Part shown: in pieces, positions 18,182 through 27,149 of the stretch
Numbering within the stretch: the stretch's first letter is position 1
Layout of the letters: each line of letters begins with the position of its first letter
NCBI GenBank assembly: GCA_937891975.1
Contig: CALAUA010000010.1
Coordinates: 51,870 to 115,869, forward strand
DNA: 64,000 nt
Origin: an uncultured Bacteroidales bacterium
GTDB lineage: Bacteria > Bacteroidota > Bacteroidia > Bacteroidales > Paludibacteraceae
Reading direction: 5' to 3'
Position numbers and translations under genes: made by a program
Notes under the pieces: model-generated
Seen by the model: the letters and a program-made list of their open reading frames with translations, nothing else
Told to the model about the DNA's origin: nothing
The model's database searches: none

Positions 18182-18996
18182 TAATAGCTCTCCTCCTCAT
18201 TCGGAAAACTGCTATTCTTCACAGCAGCAACATAATCGCTCACCGCAGTCTTCACTGCTTCACCTAATTGCGCAAAATGGCGCAAGAATTTGGGTTTAAA
18301 TCCTTCGTTCAATCCCAGCATATCGTGCAATACCAGCACCTGACCATCGGTCACATTGCCTGCACCAATACCGATCGTAGGACAACTCACTGCCTCTGTC
18401 ACACGTTTAGCCAACTCCGCAGGTATTTTTTCCAATACGATAGCAAAGCATCCTGCCTCGTCAAGTAACTTCGCATCGTTGAGTAGTTTCTCAGCTTCGG
18501 CATCCTCTTTAGCGCGCAAACCATAACCGCCCAATTGATTCACGCTTTGTGGAGTCAAGCCCAAGTGTCCCATCACAGGCACACCCGCCTGCACCATATG
18601 GCGAATGGCAGGCAAGATTTCCTCGCCACCTTCCAACTTTACCGCATCAGCGCCCGACTCCTTCATCATCTTCAGCGCATTGCTAACCGCTTGTTCTTCA
18701 CTCACTTGGTAACTACCGAATGGCATATCTATCACTACCAATGCGTGCTCCGCAGCGCGTACCACACCTTTGGTTAGAAAAATCATCTCTTCTACGGTGA
18801 TGGGCAGTGTATAGCGGTTTCCGCATACGATATTCGACGCACTATCGCCCACCAAAATCATCTCTATACCTGCCTCATCTAGCAGACGGGTCAAGGTGTA
18901 GTCATAACTAGTGAGCATGGCTATCTTCTCGCCTGCTTGCTTCATCTTTCTCAGGCGTGTGGTCGTCATACGACTATTTTGTACATGAACTGACAT
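18181..18996 (-). CDS. panB: 3-methyl-2-oxobutanoate hydroxymethyltransferase
   Basis: A 271-residue enzyme of pantothenate (coenzyme A) synthesis, transferring a hydroxymethyl group from methylene-tetrahydrofolate to ketoisovalerate. Family motifs are present: KIAMLTSYDYTLTRLLDEAG, ILVGDSASNIVCG, VVIDMPFGSYQ and GIGAGNVTDGQVLVLHDMLG. An open frame continues 72 codons upstream, but it runs through the divergent promoter region; MSVHVQNSRMTT at 18996 gives the normal length. It is transcribed alone from a promoter that overlaps the divergent lipoprotein promoter. Confidence 0.96.
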   Translation of the reverse strand: MSVHVQNSRMTTTRLRKMKQAGEKIAMLTSYDYTLTRLLDEAGIEMILVGDSASNIVCGNRYTLPITVEEMIFLTKGVVRAAEHALVVIDMPFGSYQVSEEQAVSNALKMMKESGADAVKLEGGEEILPAIRHMVQAGVPVMGHLGLTPQSVNQLGGYGLRAKEDAEAEKLLNDAKLLDEAGCFAIVLEKIPAELAKRVTEAVSCPTIGIGAGNVTDGQVLVLHDMLGLNEGFKPKFLRHFAQLGEAVKTAVSDYVAAVKNSSFPNEEESY

Positions 18997-19023
18997 TTTA
19001 CCTACATTTTTCAATTTATGCTG

Positions 19024-19055
19024 CAAAATTACTGCTTTTTTTGGATATATGCAAA
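19024..19055 (-). promoter_or_regulatory. panB promoter
   Basis: Minus-strand TTTG (19052-19055), 20 bases, TAATTTTG (19024-19031). It shares sequence with the plus-strand promoter at 19040-19071. Confidence 0.8.
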
Positions 19056-19071
19056 ATTTTGTGTACTTTTG
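19040..19071 (+). promoter_or_regulatory. Promoter of the divergent lipoprotein gene
   Basis: TTTG (19040-19043), 20 bases, TACTTTTG (19064-19071), 22 bases before the ATG at 19094. Confidence 0.8.
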
Positions 19072-19093
19072 CAGCATAAATGCATAAGAAACA

Positions 19094-20137
19094 ATGAAAC
19101 TTTCGAAACTTCTCATGCTTCTTCCGCTCTTCCTACTCTTGGTAGGTTGCCGCACACAGAACACTCTTCCCTCTGGGGAGGGAATGAGGGTTGGTTTCAT
19201 GCCTGATACCACTCTCCTCCCCTCTTTTCCCGCTGAGGCACTTTATGTCTTAGGCGCGAGATGGGAAGCGGACAGTATGTTGCAAAAAGAGCAAAACCTT
19301 GCAGATTTTATTGAGCAAGAGCTCATACGCCTCTATCCAGAAAAAGCATACAAAGGGTATATCAGCAAGCTCTGTTCCGTAGCAGACTTATTATTGGTTA
19401 GTTCCACGCAACGACCTACTCTCTTTGCCCCCAAGCAACAAGAAATACGATTGGTATCTGGTCAATCGCCTAGTCACGAACTATATACCGTTCTAGACTC
19501 CCTTTCGTTAGAAGACGAGTTACTAGCTCTAGAACTCACGCCCACTGAGCAACAAGACTGGAACAAACTCCAATCGCTTATCCATAGTAACCAACCACTC
19601 ACCCGCGAGGCGTTTGATACGCTCCATCTCGAATTCTTCGAGGAAGAGAATATACTGCTATCCTTGTTGCTCTGGCGTGGTCCGCGTATGTTTTATCGCG
19701 TACTCCAGAGCAAGGCACGTGCCGAAAAACTAGCGTATTATTACTACGGCGATGCCACCAATAATGGCCGCCCAGGCGATGCGTTCAAGCATATCTATGT
19801 AAATGTGTTGTTGCGAACTTATGTCGGAGAATGGCTATCCCACGCTATTATGGATATTTTTTGGGAATGGAAAAGTCCCAATGCACCGTGCGACCATTAT
19901 ATGGACTTGCATAATAACGTGATTGGTCGTCAAACGCGCTACGAGGAATTCACCACGCTTGATGCTCAATGTTCCGACACGCGCCATTGGTTGCAATGGG
20001 GTGAGAATGTGCAGCGTTTCATCCAAGACTCGGTTAATGGAGATTTACAGGGTTGGGATAAAGAAACGCCCACCTTCATCGTCGAACCCGCCGCACAGCA
20101 GGTCAGCGATACGCAGTATATCTATTGGGACAAATAA
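19094..20137 (+). CDS. Lipoprotein with a DUF6973-like C-terminal domain
   Basis: A 347-residue lipoprotein: signal peptide with lipobox LLVGC (Cys at about 21). The middle is helical and unrecognised. The C-terminal part carries NNGRPGDAFKHIYVNVLL, then MDLHNNVIGRQ, a pattern I associate with the DUF6973 family (DAFxH ... MDLHNNxxGR); its conserved His, Asp and Asn could bind a metal or be catalytic, but no activity is known to me. Just after the lipobox the codons come from a CCCTC-TGGG-GAGGG hairpin that looks like an intergenic repeat read as protein. Divergent from panB. Confidence 0.7.
   Translation: MKLSKLLMLLPLFLLLVGCRTQNTLPSGEGMRVGFMPDTTLLPSFPAEALYVLGARWEADSMLQKEQNLADFIEQELIRLYPEKAYKGYISKLCSVADLLLVSSTQRPTLFAPKQQEIRLVSGQSPSHELYTVLDSLSLEDELLALELTPTEQQDWNKLQSLIHSNQPLTREAFDTLHLEFFEEENILLSLLLWRGPRMFYRVLQSKARAEKLAYYYYGDATNNGRPGDAFKHIYVNVLLRTYVGEWLSHAIMDIFWEWKSPNAPCDHYMDLHNNVIGRQTRYEEFTTLDAQCSDTRHWLQWGENVQRFIQDSVNGDLQGWDKETPTFIVEPAAQQVSDTQYIYWDK
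19164..19182 (+). repeat. CCCTC/GAGGG hairpin inside the lipoprotein gene
   Basis: TTCCCTCTGGGGAGGGAA is a short perfect palindrome encoding part of TLPSGEGMRVG directly after the lipid-anchor cysteine. Confidence 0.5.
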
Positions 20138-20139
20138 AA

Positions 20140-20176
20140 ACGCTACCCTTGCGCAAAGGTAGCGCAAGGGTAGCGT
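20140..20176. terminator. Strong hairpin between the lipoprotein and clpB genes
   Basis: A perfect 15-bp stem, ACGCTACCCTTGCGC and its complement, with a 7-base loop. A five-T tail on the minus strand makes it the clpB terminator; the plus-strand tail is weaker. Confidence 0.9.
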
Positions 20177-20207
20177 ATTTCTATACCAAAGGTTAACGAT
20201 TTATAGT

Positions 20208-22331
20208 TTAGTTCTTAAATTGCAATTCACTGTTGCGAAGCTCCACAATTACGGGCTTTTGGTGGTCCACCTTGCCTGCAATGATGGCTTTGCTGAGTTC
20301 ATTGAGTACGAGGCGCTGTAATGCACGTTTGACAGGGCGGGCACCGAACTGAGGATCGTAACCCTCACGAGCGATGTAGTCGATGGCATCGTCGGTAATA
20401 CGCAAGTCTATTCCACTCTGCATCAGCATCTTATGCACACCCTCAATCTGCAGGCCCACAATATCACGAATCTGACTCTCATTGAGCGGAGTGAACATAA
20501 TCGTCTCATCAATACGGTTCAAGAACTCAGGGCGAATAGTCTGTTTCAACAATTCCATCACCTGTTGACTGGTTTTCTCATGATCAATGCCTTGCTCCTC
20601 ATTCTCGCGGATGAGTTGACTGCCGAGGTTCGAGGTGAAGATAATCAGTGTATTCTTGAAGTTCACCGTGCGACCCTTATTGTCGGTCAAGCGGCCATCG
20701 TCTAACACTTGCAACAGCACATTAAACACATCGGGATGCGCTTTCTCTATCTCATCAAAGAGCACCACGCTATAAGGCTTGCGGCGGATGGCTTCGGTGA
20801 GTTGTCCGCCCTCGTCATAGCCCACATATCCTGGAGGCGCACCAATCAATCGGGTGGCAGCGAACTTCTCCTGATACTCCGACATATCGATGCGGGTCAT
20901 CATATTCTCGTCGTCGAAGAGATACTCCGCCAATGCTTTTGCCAACTCCGTCTTACCCACGCCCGTCGTGCCCAAGAAAATAAACGAACCGATAGGACGT
21001 TTAGGGTCTTGCAACCCCGCACGAGAGCGACGAATAGCATCGCTAACTGCCTGAATAGCTTCGTCTTGACCCACAACACGCTTGTGCAGCTCCTCCTCCA
21101 AATGCAGGAGCTTATCCCGTTCGGATTGCATCATCTTCGTTACAGGGATGCCCGTCCAACGAGCCACTACTTCGGCAATATCGTCCTCATCAACCTCCTC
21201 CTTAATCAGACTCTCGCCTTGCATCGCATGCAATGCCTCTTGCGCAGCTTTGATGTTCGCCTCTGCCTGCTGCAAACGACCATAACGAATCTCTGCCACC
21301 TTGCCGTAGTTGCCCTCTCGCTCAGCGACCTCTGCTTCGTGCTTCATCTGCTCAATATGCGCTTTCTCGTTTTGGATAGTCGCCACATAACCCTTCTCCT
21401 GCTCCCAACGCGCGTTCATCTCTTTCGCCTCGGCTTGCAACGCCTGGAGTTGCTCCTCAATAGTCGCTAGTTTGGCTTTGTCATGCTCTTTCTTTATCGC
21501 CTCACGCTCGATTTGCAACTGCATGATTTGGCGGTTGAGGTTATCCAATTCTTCGGGCTTAGAGTCCACTTCTAGGCGCAGTTTAGCCGCCGCTTCGTCC
21601 ACCAAGTCAATGGCTTTATCAGGAAGAAAACGGTCTGATATATAGCGAGTTGAGAGTGTCACCGCAGCAATCAGCGCATCATCTTTGATACGCACTTTGT
21701 GGTGAGTTTCGTAGCGCTCTTTGAGTCCACGCAGAATAGAGATAGTAGCCGCCTCATCAGGCTCATCCACCATCACCATCTGAAAGCGGCGCTCGAGGGC
21801 TTTGTCGGTCTCAAAATACTTCTGATACTCGTCCAAGGTGGTCGCTCCCACCGCACGCAACTCCCCTCGTGCCAAAGCTGGTTTGAGGATATTAGCGGCA
21901 TCCATTGCGCCTGAGGTCTTACCCGCGCCCACGAGCGTGTGTATCTCATCTATAAAAAGGATTATCTCGCCTGCCGCGCTTGTCACCTCCGTGATGACAC
22001 CCTTGAGACGCTCCTCAAACTCACCTTGGTATTTGGCACCCGCGATGAGGGCTCCCATATCAAGCGAGTAGATTTGTTTCTTTTTGAGGTTCTCGGGCAC
22101 ATCACCACGAATGATACGATGCGCCAAACCCTCCACAATAGCGGTCTTACCCACACCAGGCTCGCCGATGAGGATAGGGTTGTTTTTGGTACGACGTGAG
22201 AGGATTTGTAACACGCGACGAATCTCGTCGTCACGGCCAATCACAGGATCCAATTTGCCCTGCTGGGCACGTTCGCAAAGGTTGATAGCAAACTTCTGTA
22301 GGTTTTCGGTTTTGTTGTTCATTGTATTCAT
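20208..22331 (-). CDS. clpB: ClpB-type disaggregase lacking the N-terminal domain
   Basis: A 707-residue Hsp100 ATPase that, with DnaK, pulls proteins from aggregates. Nucleotide-binding domain 1 has Walker A GEPGVGKT and [12 protein letters not shown]; the long coiled-coil M domain is about 245-370 residues in; domain 2 has [20 protein letters not shown] and the sensor-2 [11 protein letters not shown]. The protein begins only about 10 residues before [20 protein letters not shown], so the about 140-residue Clp_N domain of full-length ClpB is absent. No remnant of it is readable upstream, where a 9-bp repeat array lies. Start chosen at [18 protein letters not shown] seven codons earlier is possible. 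ClpC is excluded by the long M domain. Confidence 0.93.
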   Translation of the reverse strand: MNTMNNKTENLQKFAINLCERAQQGKLDPVIGRDDEIRRVLQILSRRTKNNPILIGEPGVGKTAIVEGLAHRIIRGDVPENLKKKQIYSLDMGALIAGAKYQGEFEERLKGVITEVTSAAGEIILFIDEIHTLVGAGKTSGAMDAANILKPALARGELRAVGATTLDEYQKYFETDKALERRFQMVMVDEPDEAATISILRGLKERYETHHKVRIKDDALIAAVTLSTRYISDRFLPDKAIDLVDEAAAKLRLEVDSKPEELDNLNRQIMQLQIEREAIKKEHDKAKLATIEEQLQALQAEAKEMNARWEQEKGYVATIQNEKAHIEQMKHEAEVAEREGNYGKVAEIRYGRLQQAEANIKAAQEALHAMQGESLIKEEVDEDDIAEVVARWTGIPVTKMMQSERDKLLHLEEELHKRVVGQDEAIQAVSDAIRRSRAGLQDPKRPIGSFIFLGTTGVGKTELAKALAEYLFDDENMMTRIDMSEYQEKFAATRLIGAPPGYVGYDEGGQLTEAIRRKPYSVVLFDEIEKAHPDVFNVLLQVLDDGRLTDNKGRTVNFKNTLIIFTSNLGSQLIRENEEQGIDHEKTSQQVMELLKQTIRPEFLNRIDETIMFTPLNESQIRDIVGLQIEGVHKMLMQSGIDLRITDDAIDYIAREGYDPQFGARPVKRALQRLVLNELSKAIIAGKVDHQKPVIVELRNSELQFKN

Positions 22332-22342
22332 AGTTCTATGTT

Positions 22343-22396
22343 TTTTAGTCATTAAGATCCTTAAGGTCGTTAAAGACTTTAAGGTCGTTACTAGTT
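22343..22396. repeat. 9-bp tandem array in the clpB leader
   Basis: Six 9-bp units with TTAAGGTCG as consensus (for example TTAAGATCC and TTAAAGACT). They fill the 5' untranslated region of clpB. Confidence 0.8.
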
Positions 22397-22431
22397 TTTA
22401 GACAAAACCCATACCAAAGCCTTTTTTAGAT

Positions 22432-22462
22432 AAAAACCGCCTGCCAAAATGGCAGACGGCTT
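22432..22462 (-). terminator. Terminator of the PUL (after the GH3 gene)
   Basis: On the minus strand AAGCCGTCTGCC-ATTTT-GGCAGGCGG is followed by TTTTT; it ends the PUL transcript. Confidence 0.88.
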
Positions 22463-22484
22463 AATGATTATGTATGTATCTAAT

Positions 22485-24734
22485 TTACTTATTATACATA
22501 TATGGAACAGATGCCTGTATATCCGCACTGCTGCTAGCAATATGCAGCACAAACTGTCCTGCTTCAGTTACCCACTCATGTGCTTCAGCATCAAAGAATG
22601 CCAACATTTCAGGTGTTATCGTGAATGTAACCTGCTTTGTCTCACCCGGTTGCAATGCTACCTTGCTAAATCCTTTCAATTCCTTCTTAGGACGTACTAC
22701 AGATGCCTTCGAATCGGTCACATAAAGTTGTACCACCTCTTGACCTGCACGATTGCCCGTATTGGTAACCGCTATCGTAATCTGATCGCCATTCAGCATA
22801 GCCTTACCATACTCAAAAGTAGTATAACTCAAACCAAAGCCAAATGGGAATAGAGCTTTGCGCTTAGGAGGATGGATGGTATATTGCTCTCCTTGGCTCA
22901 CATACTTAATAGGACGACGTGTACCATAGAGATCTGCATAGCGATAGCCTACAAAGATATCTTCCTTGTAATACACTTGTTTGTCCACACCTGGATAAGC
23001 CACCTCACCATATTGATGAGCAGGATAGTCCGCCAAAGTAGGTTGGATAGTATATGGCAACTTACCCGAAGGATTCACATCGCCAAACAACACATCAGCC
23101 ACAGCATGACCTGTTTCCGAACCACTATACCATGCTTGCAGAATAGCCCCTACCTCTTGGCTCCATGGCATGCCATGTGCATTACCTGAGATGGAAACGA
23201 ATACCACCTTATCGTTGACAGCCGCCAATGCCGAGATCAATTGATCTTGACCATAAGGCAACTCATAATGCAAGCGGTCGCCATCTTCACAATCTTGGTT
23301 GTGCGCCTTGTTCATACCACCCACAAATATCACATAATCGGCCTTCTTAGCTGCTTCTATAGCCTCTGCAGTGAGTTGCTCGGGTGTGCGGTCGTCTTGC
23401 AAAGACTGACCTGTAGTCACACCATTGTACTCACCACCTACATCGCCCACATATCCGCGCACATACTTCACTTCTGCCAATCCCACAGCACGCTCCTGAA
23501 TACCTTGCAATGGAGAGATCTCGTACTTGGCTTTGAGCGAAGACGAACCGCCACCTACAGTCATCATCTTGATAGCGTTCTCGCCTACGACGAGGATAGT
23601 AGGACGGTCCTTCAGTTCAATAGGCAATGTCTGATTCTCATTGCGCAAAAGCACCATACCTTCGCCCGCAATCCTGCGTGCCGCAGCACTGTGTGCCTCT
23701 GAGCACATCGCACCAAAAGCTTTATTAGGGTTCATCGAGGTGCGGAAGATAAGACGCAAGACATTGCGCACTTTCTCGTCAAGTTCTTTGGTACCCACCT
23801 CGCCACTCTGAATCTTTCTTAGGTATGGCAAAGCCAAATGGTAGATATCGTATGCGCTAGAGGCCCCATCCGACAATCCGTCGGTCCATGTACCGAACTC
23901 TAGGTCTAGTCCGTTGGTGATAGCTTGCTCGGTGTTCATAGCGCCACCCCAGTCGGAGATCACAGCCGCATCACTGCCCCACTCCTTGCGTAAGATGTCT
24001 TGCAGCAGGATGGTGTTGTGACACGCATATTGGCCCTTGTAGAGGTTATATGCACCCATGATAGACCATGAGCCACCCTCTTGCATAGCAGCACGGAAAG
24101 CAGGCAGATATATCTCGTAGAGGGCACGATCAGAGAGGTTCACGTTCACCCAGTGACGATCCACCTCTTGGTTGTTGAGGGCATAGTGCTTGACGCAGGT
24201 AGCCACACCTTGCTCTTGCACACCTTTCACGTATGGCACCACCATCTTTGATGCCAAGCAAGGATCCTCGCCCATATACTCGAAGTTACGACCATTGAGC
24301 GGCGTACGGTAGATATTCACACCAGGGCCAAGCAATACGTCCTTGTTGCGATAGCGTGCCTCCTCACCAATGCTTACACCATAGAGGTAGGACATATCCG
24401 TATTCCATGTTGCAGCCAAGCAGGTGAGGGCTGGGAAGGCAATACATGAGTCGTTGGTCCAACCTGCTTGGTTCCACTCGTCCCACAACACCTCTGGACG
24501 AATACCATGAGGGCCATCGGTGCACCATATACCAGGGATACCTAAGCGTGCTACTCCTGGAGAGGAAAATTTAGATTGTGCGTGGATAATAGCAATCTTC
24601 TCTTGCAAGCTCATACGAGAGAGTGCATCTTCAATACGATCTTCAAGCGGAGCTTTTGCATCCAAATACACTTGTCCCATCATAGGTAAGCATACCATAG
24701 ACAGGATAAAAAGGAAAAATAATGGTTTTTTCAT
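22485..24734 (-). CDS. Glycoside hydrolase family 3 beta-glucosidase
   Basis: A 749-residue secreted GH3 enzyme, the last gene of the PUL. Signal peptide MKKPLFFLFILSMVCLPMMG, then the (beta/alpha)8 domain with the substrate motif TCVKHYALNNQE and the nucleophile Asp in VISDWGG (about residue 261), an alpha/beta sandwich, and a C-terminal fibronectin III-like domain (about 640-740). It cleaves terminal glucose from beta-glucans or oligosaccharides. With the GH30 gene of the same operon, the predicted task is to finish degradation of beta-1,6-glucan oligomers in the periplasm. The linkage is inferred from context, not from the catalytic site. Confidence 0.93.
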   Translation of the reverse strand: MKKPLFFLFILSMVCLPMMGQVYLDAKAPLEDRIEDALSRMSLQEKIAIIHAQSKFSSPGVARLGIPGIWCTDGPHGIRPEVLWDEWNQAGWTNDSCIAFPALTCLAATWNTDMSYLYGVSIGEEARYRNKDVLLGPGVNIYRTPLNGRNFEYMGEDPCLASKMVVPYVKGVQEQGVATCVKHYALNNQEVDRHWVNVNLSDRALYEIYLPAFRAAMQEGGSWSIMGAYNLYKGQYACHNTILLQDILRKEWGSDAAVISDWGGAMNTEQAITNGLDLEFGTWTDGLSDGASSAYDIYHLALPYLRKIQSGEVGTKELDEKVRNVLRLIFRTSMNPNKAFGAMCSEAHSAAARRIAGEGMVLLRNENQTLPIELKDRPTILVVGENAIKMMTVGGGSSSLKAKYEISPLQGIQERAVGLAEVKYVRGYVGDVGGEYNGVTTGQSLQDDRTPEQLTAEAIEAAKKADYVIFVGGMNKAHNQDCEDGDRLHYELPYGQDQLISALAAVNDKVVFVSISGNAHGMPWSQEVGAILQAWYSGSETGHAVADVLFGDVNPSGKLPYTIQPTLADYPAHQYGEVAYPGVDKQVYYKEDIFVGYRYADLYGTRRPIKYVSQGEQYTIHPPKRKALFPFGFGLSYTTFEYGKAMLNGDQITIAVTNTGNRAGQEVVQLYVTDSKASVVRPKKELKGFSKVALQPGETKQVTFTITPEMLAFFDAEAHEWVTEAGQFVLHIASSSADIQASVPYMYNK

Positions 24735-24760
24735 AGCATTAAATTGATAAATGATAGAAA

Positions 24761-24787
24761 TGTAGAGCGGTAGTCAGCCGCTCTACA
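24761..24787. repeat. Intercistronic hairpin in the PUL
   Basis: TGTAGAGCGG pairs perfectly with CCGCTCTACA around a 7-base loop, without a T run. It may stabilise the 3' end of the upstream mRNA or tune GH3 expression. Confidence 0.7.
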
Positions 24788-24802
24788 CTAAAGAGAGATG
24801 GA

Positions 24803-26056
24803 TTATTTCACTACACCACCCAATGCGTTGTAGCGTACGCCATCACGAAGGATATACATTTGACCATTCTCAATCACTTTGGTAACTGTATTAGGAGCAA
24901 CTACATCTTCTACAGCTGTAGGAACTGTCTCTGACTCAATGGTAATCTTAACCTCTGCTTTCTCGTAGTCAACTACCAAACGAATGGTACAGTCCATATA
25001 TACATCGTTATCGTTTACAGAGTGAATATTACCGCCCTTAAATGCACAAGTATATTCCTCGTTCACTTTCCAGTATGCATCTTCAGCAGGAGCACCAAAC
25101 TCTACAGCCCAGTTGCCATAAACAACCTTGAAATCTGCTCCAAACTCAGCTGCCAACAACTCATAAGTATTAGCTTCACCCTCTACAGGAGTAAAGCGTT
25201 GATCCACATCGCAATTCCAACCTAGTTTTGTGCCAGGCAAGTGCCAATCTGCTTGAACAGCATAAAACTCACCAGAAACGAGAGTCAATACCATGTCACC
25301 ATTATCCTTAGCCTCAAGGGTAAGAGTAGCGTTCTTGTAGCCAGCAAAAGGGTTAGCAAATGCCAAGTTAGCAGGATCGCCAGTATCGTTCTTAGCACCC
25401 ATCACATAAGGAACACCCAATTCAAGACCTGCATTAGTCTCACGGTTGGTAGCCCATTGCTCGTCCCAAGCGCGGTCCTTGATTACCTTGAAAGTACCGT
25501 TCATGTCTGGTACATTAGCGGTCAATACGCCATCAACCTCCTCAAATTGGATAGCGTCAGGAAGACTCCAGTTGTTGGTGAATCCACCAATGATTTGATA
25601 AGTGGTAGGGCCAGCAGCATAATCGTACAGAGTACCTGCAACGAGGTTGATTACAATAGCGTCTGGATTGGAAACATCCAATGTCAATTTTGCATCTTTG
25701 TAGCGTGGTTTCTCAAAGCCAGAATTCTCAGGCATAAGAATAGCAGCATTAGCAGGAGCATCACCCTCTTTTTCAGGAGTGTCGATGCACTTCACTAAAG
25801 TGTAAGGGGTGTTCATAGCCACACCTTCGCCAGCAGCAGCCGCACCATGTTGTGGGTGCCAACCACCATTTTCAGCTACTTTGAACTCACCGTAGAGGTC
25901 AGCCACCTCAAGAGTGAGAACGCCATCTACTTCAACGAACTTGAAAGCCTCGTTGTTATTGCTCCAACCACTTGCTTCACCAGCAAAGTAGTAATCAGTA
26001 GCATGAACAGCTACCATAGCTGTCATCGCCAAGAAAAGAGAAAAAATCTTTTTCAT
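24803..26056 (-). CDS. Secreted three-repeat protein of the PUL, possible glycan-binding protein
   Basis: A 417-residue secreted protein (signal peptide ending AVHA) of three imperfect domains, at about 20-135, 150-265 and 270-375. Each opens with an aromatic strand followed by a G-x2-x-x-W-x motif and continues with EVDGVLTxxVxDxxGxFKV in the first two. This pattern resembles the Ig-like carbohydrate-binding modules of SusE/SusF-type proteins. The tail (about 385-417) has IENGQMYILRDGVRYNALGG, a Bacteroidales C-terminal segment like those of type IX-secreted or surface proteins. It lies between GH3 and the SGNH gene, so a glycan-binding role is likely, but no family is assigned with certainty. 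Confidence 0.7.
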   Translation of the reverse strand: MKKIFSLFLAMTAMVAVHATDYYFAGEASGWSNNNEAFKFVEVDGVLTLEVADLYGEFKVAENGGWHPQHGAAAAGEGVAMNTPYTLVKCIDTPEKEGDAPANAAILMPENSGFEKPRYKDAKLTLDVSNPDAIVINLVAGTLYDYAAGPTTYQIIGGFTNNWSLPDAIQFEEVDGVLTANVPDMNGTFKVIKDRAWDEQWATNRETNAGLELGVPYVMGAKNDTGDPANLAFANPFAGYKNATLTLEAKDNGDMVLTLVSGEFYAVQADWHLPGTKLGWNCDVDQRFTPVEGEANTYELLAAEFGADFKVVYGNWAVEFGAPAEDAYWKVNEEYTCAFKGGNIHSVNDNDVYMDCTIRLVVDYEKAEVKITIESETVPTAVEDVVAPNTVTKVIENGQMYILRDGVRYNALGGVVK

Positions 26057-26087
26057 AATACATTAATTTAAATTGGTTAATAATTAG

Positions 26088-27149
26088 TTATTTATTGTGA
26101 ATTGCAACACAATTCATTGTTTGTGCATAATTGCTTGTATCACCACCCAATAGTGGGCAATATATCTCCAAACTGGAGCGTAACATCTTGCCTCTTGCCA
26201 GCGCGCGCACCTCCCTCTCGGTCATTGCCGCACGGTAGAACAATACCTGATGGATATTACTTCCTTGTATCGTAATCGTATCGACCGCCTTATCTATTCC
26301 TTCGTTCGCAGCCACCAGTTGTCCATTCGCATATTGCCACATCTTCTGTTGTGCCGCAGAATAGACCTCCGTATAGATGGTATCTGCGCTCGTATAGCTC
26401 AACGTATAGGACTGCACTTGTCCCTCTGGTACGAAGCTCACACACACTACGCCGTTCTCATCTCCCTGCGTAGGGACATACTCGGGCAAAGGTTTGCCAG
26501 CTTGCAGCGCCTCCCACATCGTCAGCGGGAAAGCCGAAGCCATCGCCTCGTGTCCCAGCTGATTGGGGTGGTAGATATCCGAACCATTCCACATATGCTC
26601 TGCCCAGCGACCTGCGCCATCATCGATAGTACCGAACACATTGATGGTGGGCACATTCCACTGCTGCACCTCTAGGTTCACATCGCAGAGATCCTCATAG
26701 TCCACCTCATTGAAGTCGGCACGAGGATAGTTGTTAGTAACAACCACCACTCTCCCCTGCTCTTGCAGCATACGGATCAGGCGAGGCATGTTCTCGCGAT
26801 AGGACAAGACGGCGCGTGCACCTTTCTCATGCAATCCCTCATTGCCCAGACTGATGCCGATGACCACATATTTTACCTCTATGGGTGTCATGTCGCGCTC
26901 GAAGCGAGCGAATAGGTCATAGGTATTATTACCATCGATGGAGATATTCACACTCTCCCAACCTGCAGGCAAAGCTTCGGTCACTTGCGCCGCATAGCCA
27001 TGGAGCGCATCTGCACCCACGCCCCTGCACACAGAAGAGCCAAAGAAGCATACGCGCTGCTCCTCAGGTGACTTGCAAGCGTTAAATAGCGAGCAAGTCA
27101 CTAGCAGAAGAGCAGAGAATAGATATGTCCGCGACGATTTCATATTCAT
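26088..27149 (-). CDS. SGNH/GDSL-type hydrolase lipoprotein
   Basis: A 353-residue lipoprotein with signal peptide and lipobox LFNACK. The SGNH catalytic blocks are visible: FFGSSVCRG (Ser), ISLGNEG (Asn) and SDIYHPNQLGHEA (Asp and His). The C-terminal half looks like a lectin-type (LamG-like) beta sandwich ending ARGKMLRSSLEIYCPLL. Candidate activity: removal of acetyl or other ester groups from the glycan. The start ATG overlaps the GH30 stop (TAATG), so translation is coupled; two upstream codons of the open frame are ignored. Its presence within a beta-1,6-glucan-type PUL is unusual. Confidence 0.85.
   Translation of the reverse strand: MNMKSSRTYLFSALLLVTCSLFNACKSPEEQRVCFFGSSVCRGVGADALHGYAAQVTEALPAGWESVNISIDGNNTYDLFARFERDMTPIEVKYVVIGISLGNEGLHEKGARAVLSYRENMPRLIRMLQEQGRVVVVTNNYPRADFNEVDYEDLCDVNLEVQQWNVPTINVFGTIDDGAGRWAEHMWNGSDIYHPNQLGHEAMASAFPLTMWEALQAGKPLPEYVPTQGDENGVVCVSFVPEGQVQSYTLSYTSADTIYTEVYSAAQQKMWQYANGQLVAANEGIDKAVDTITIQGSNIHQVLFYRAAMTEREVRALARGKMLRSSLEIYCPLLGGDTSNYAQTMNCVAIHNK

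Noticed and set aside
18997..19212. N-terminal extension of panB
   Set aside because: The open frame crosses two promoters and the divergent gene, and 271 residues is the normal PanB length.
20140..20176. Insertion-sequence inverted repeat
   Set aside because: A single perfect hairpin with a T tail between convergent gene ends is a terminator; no transposase is nearby.
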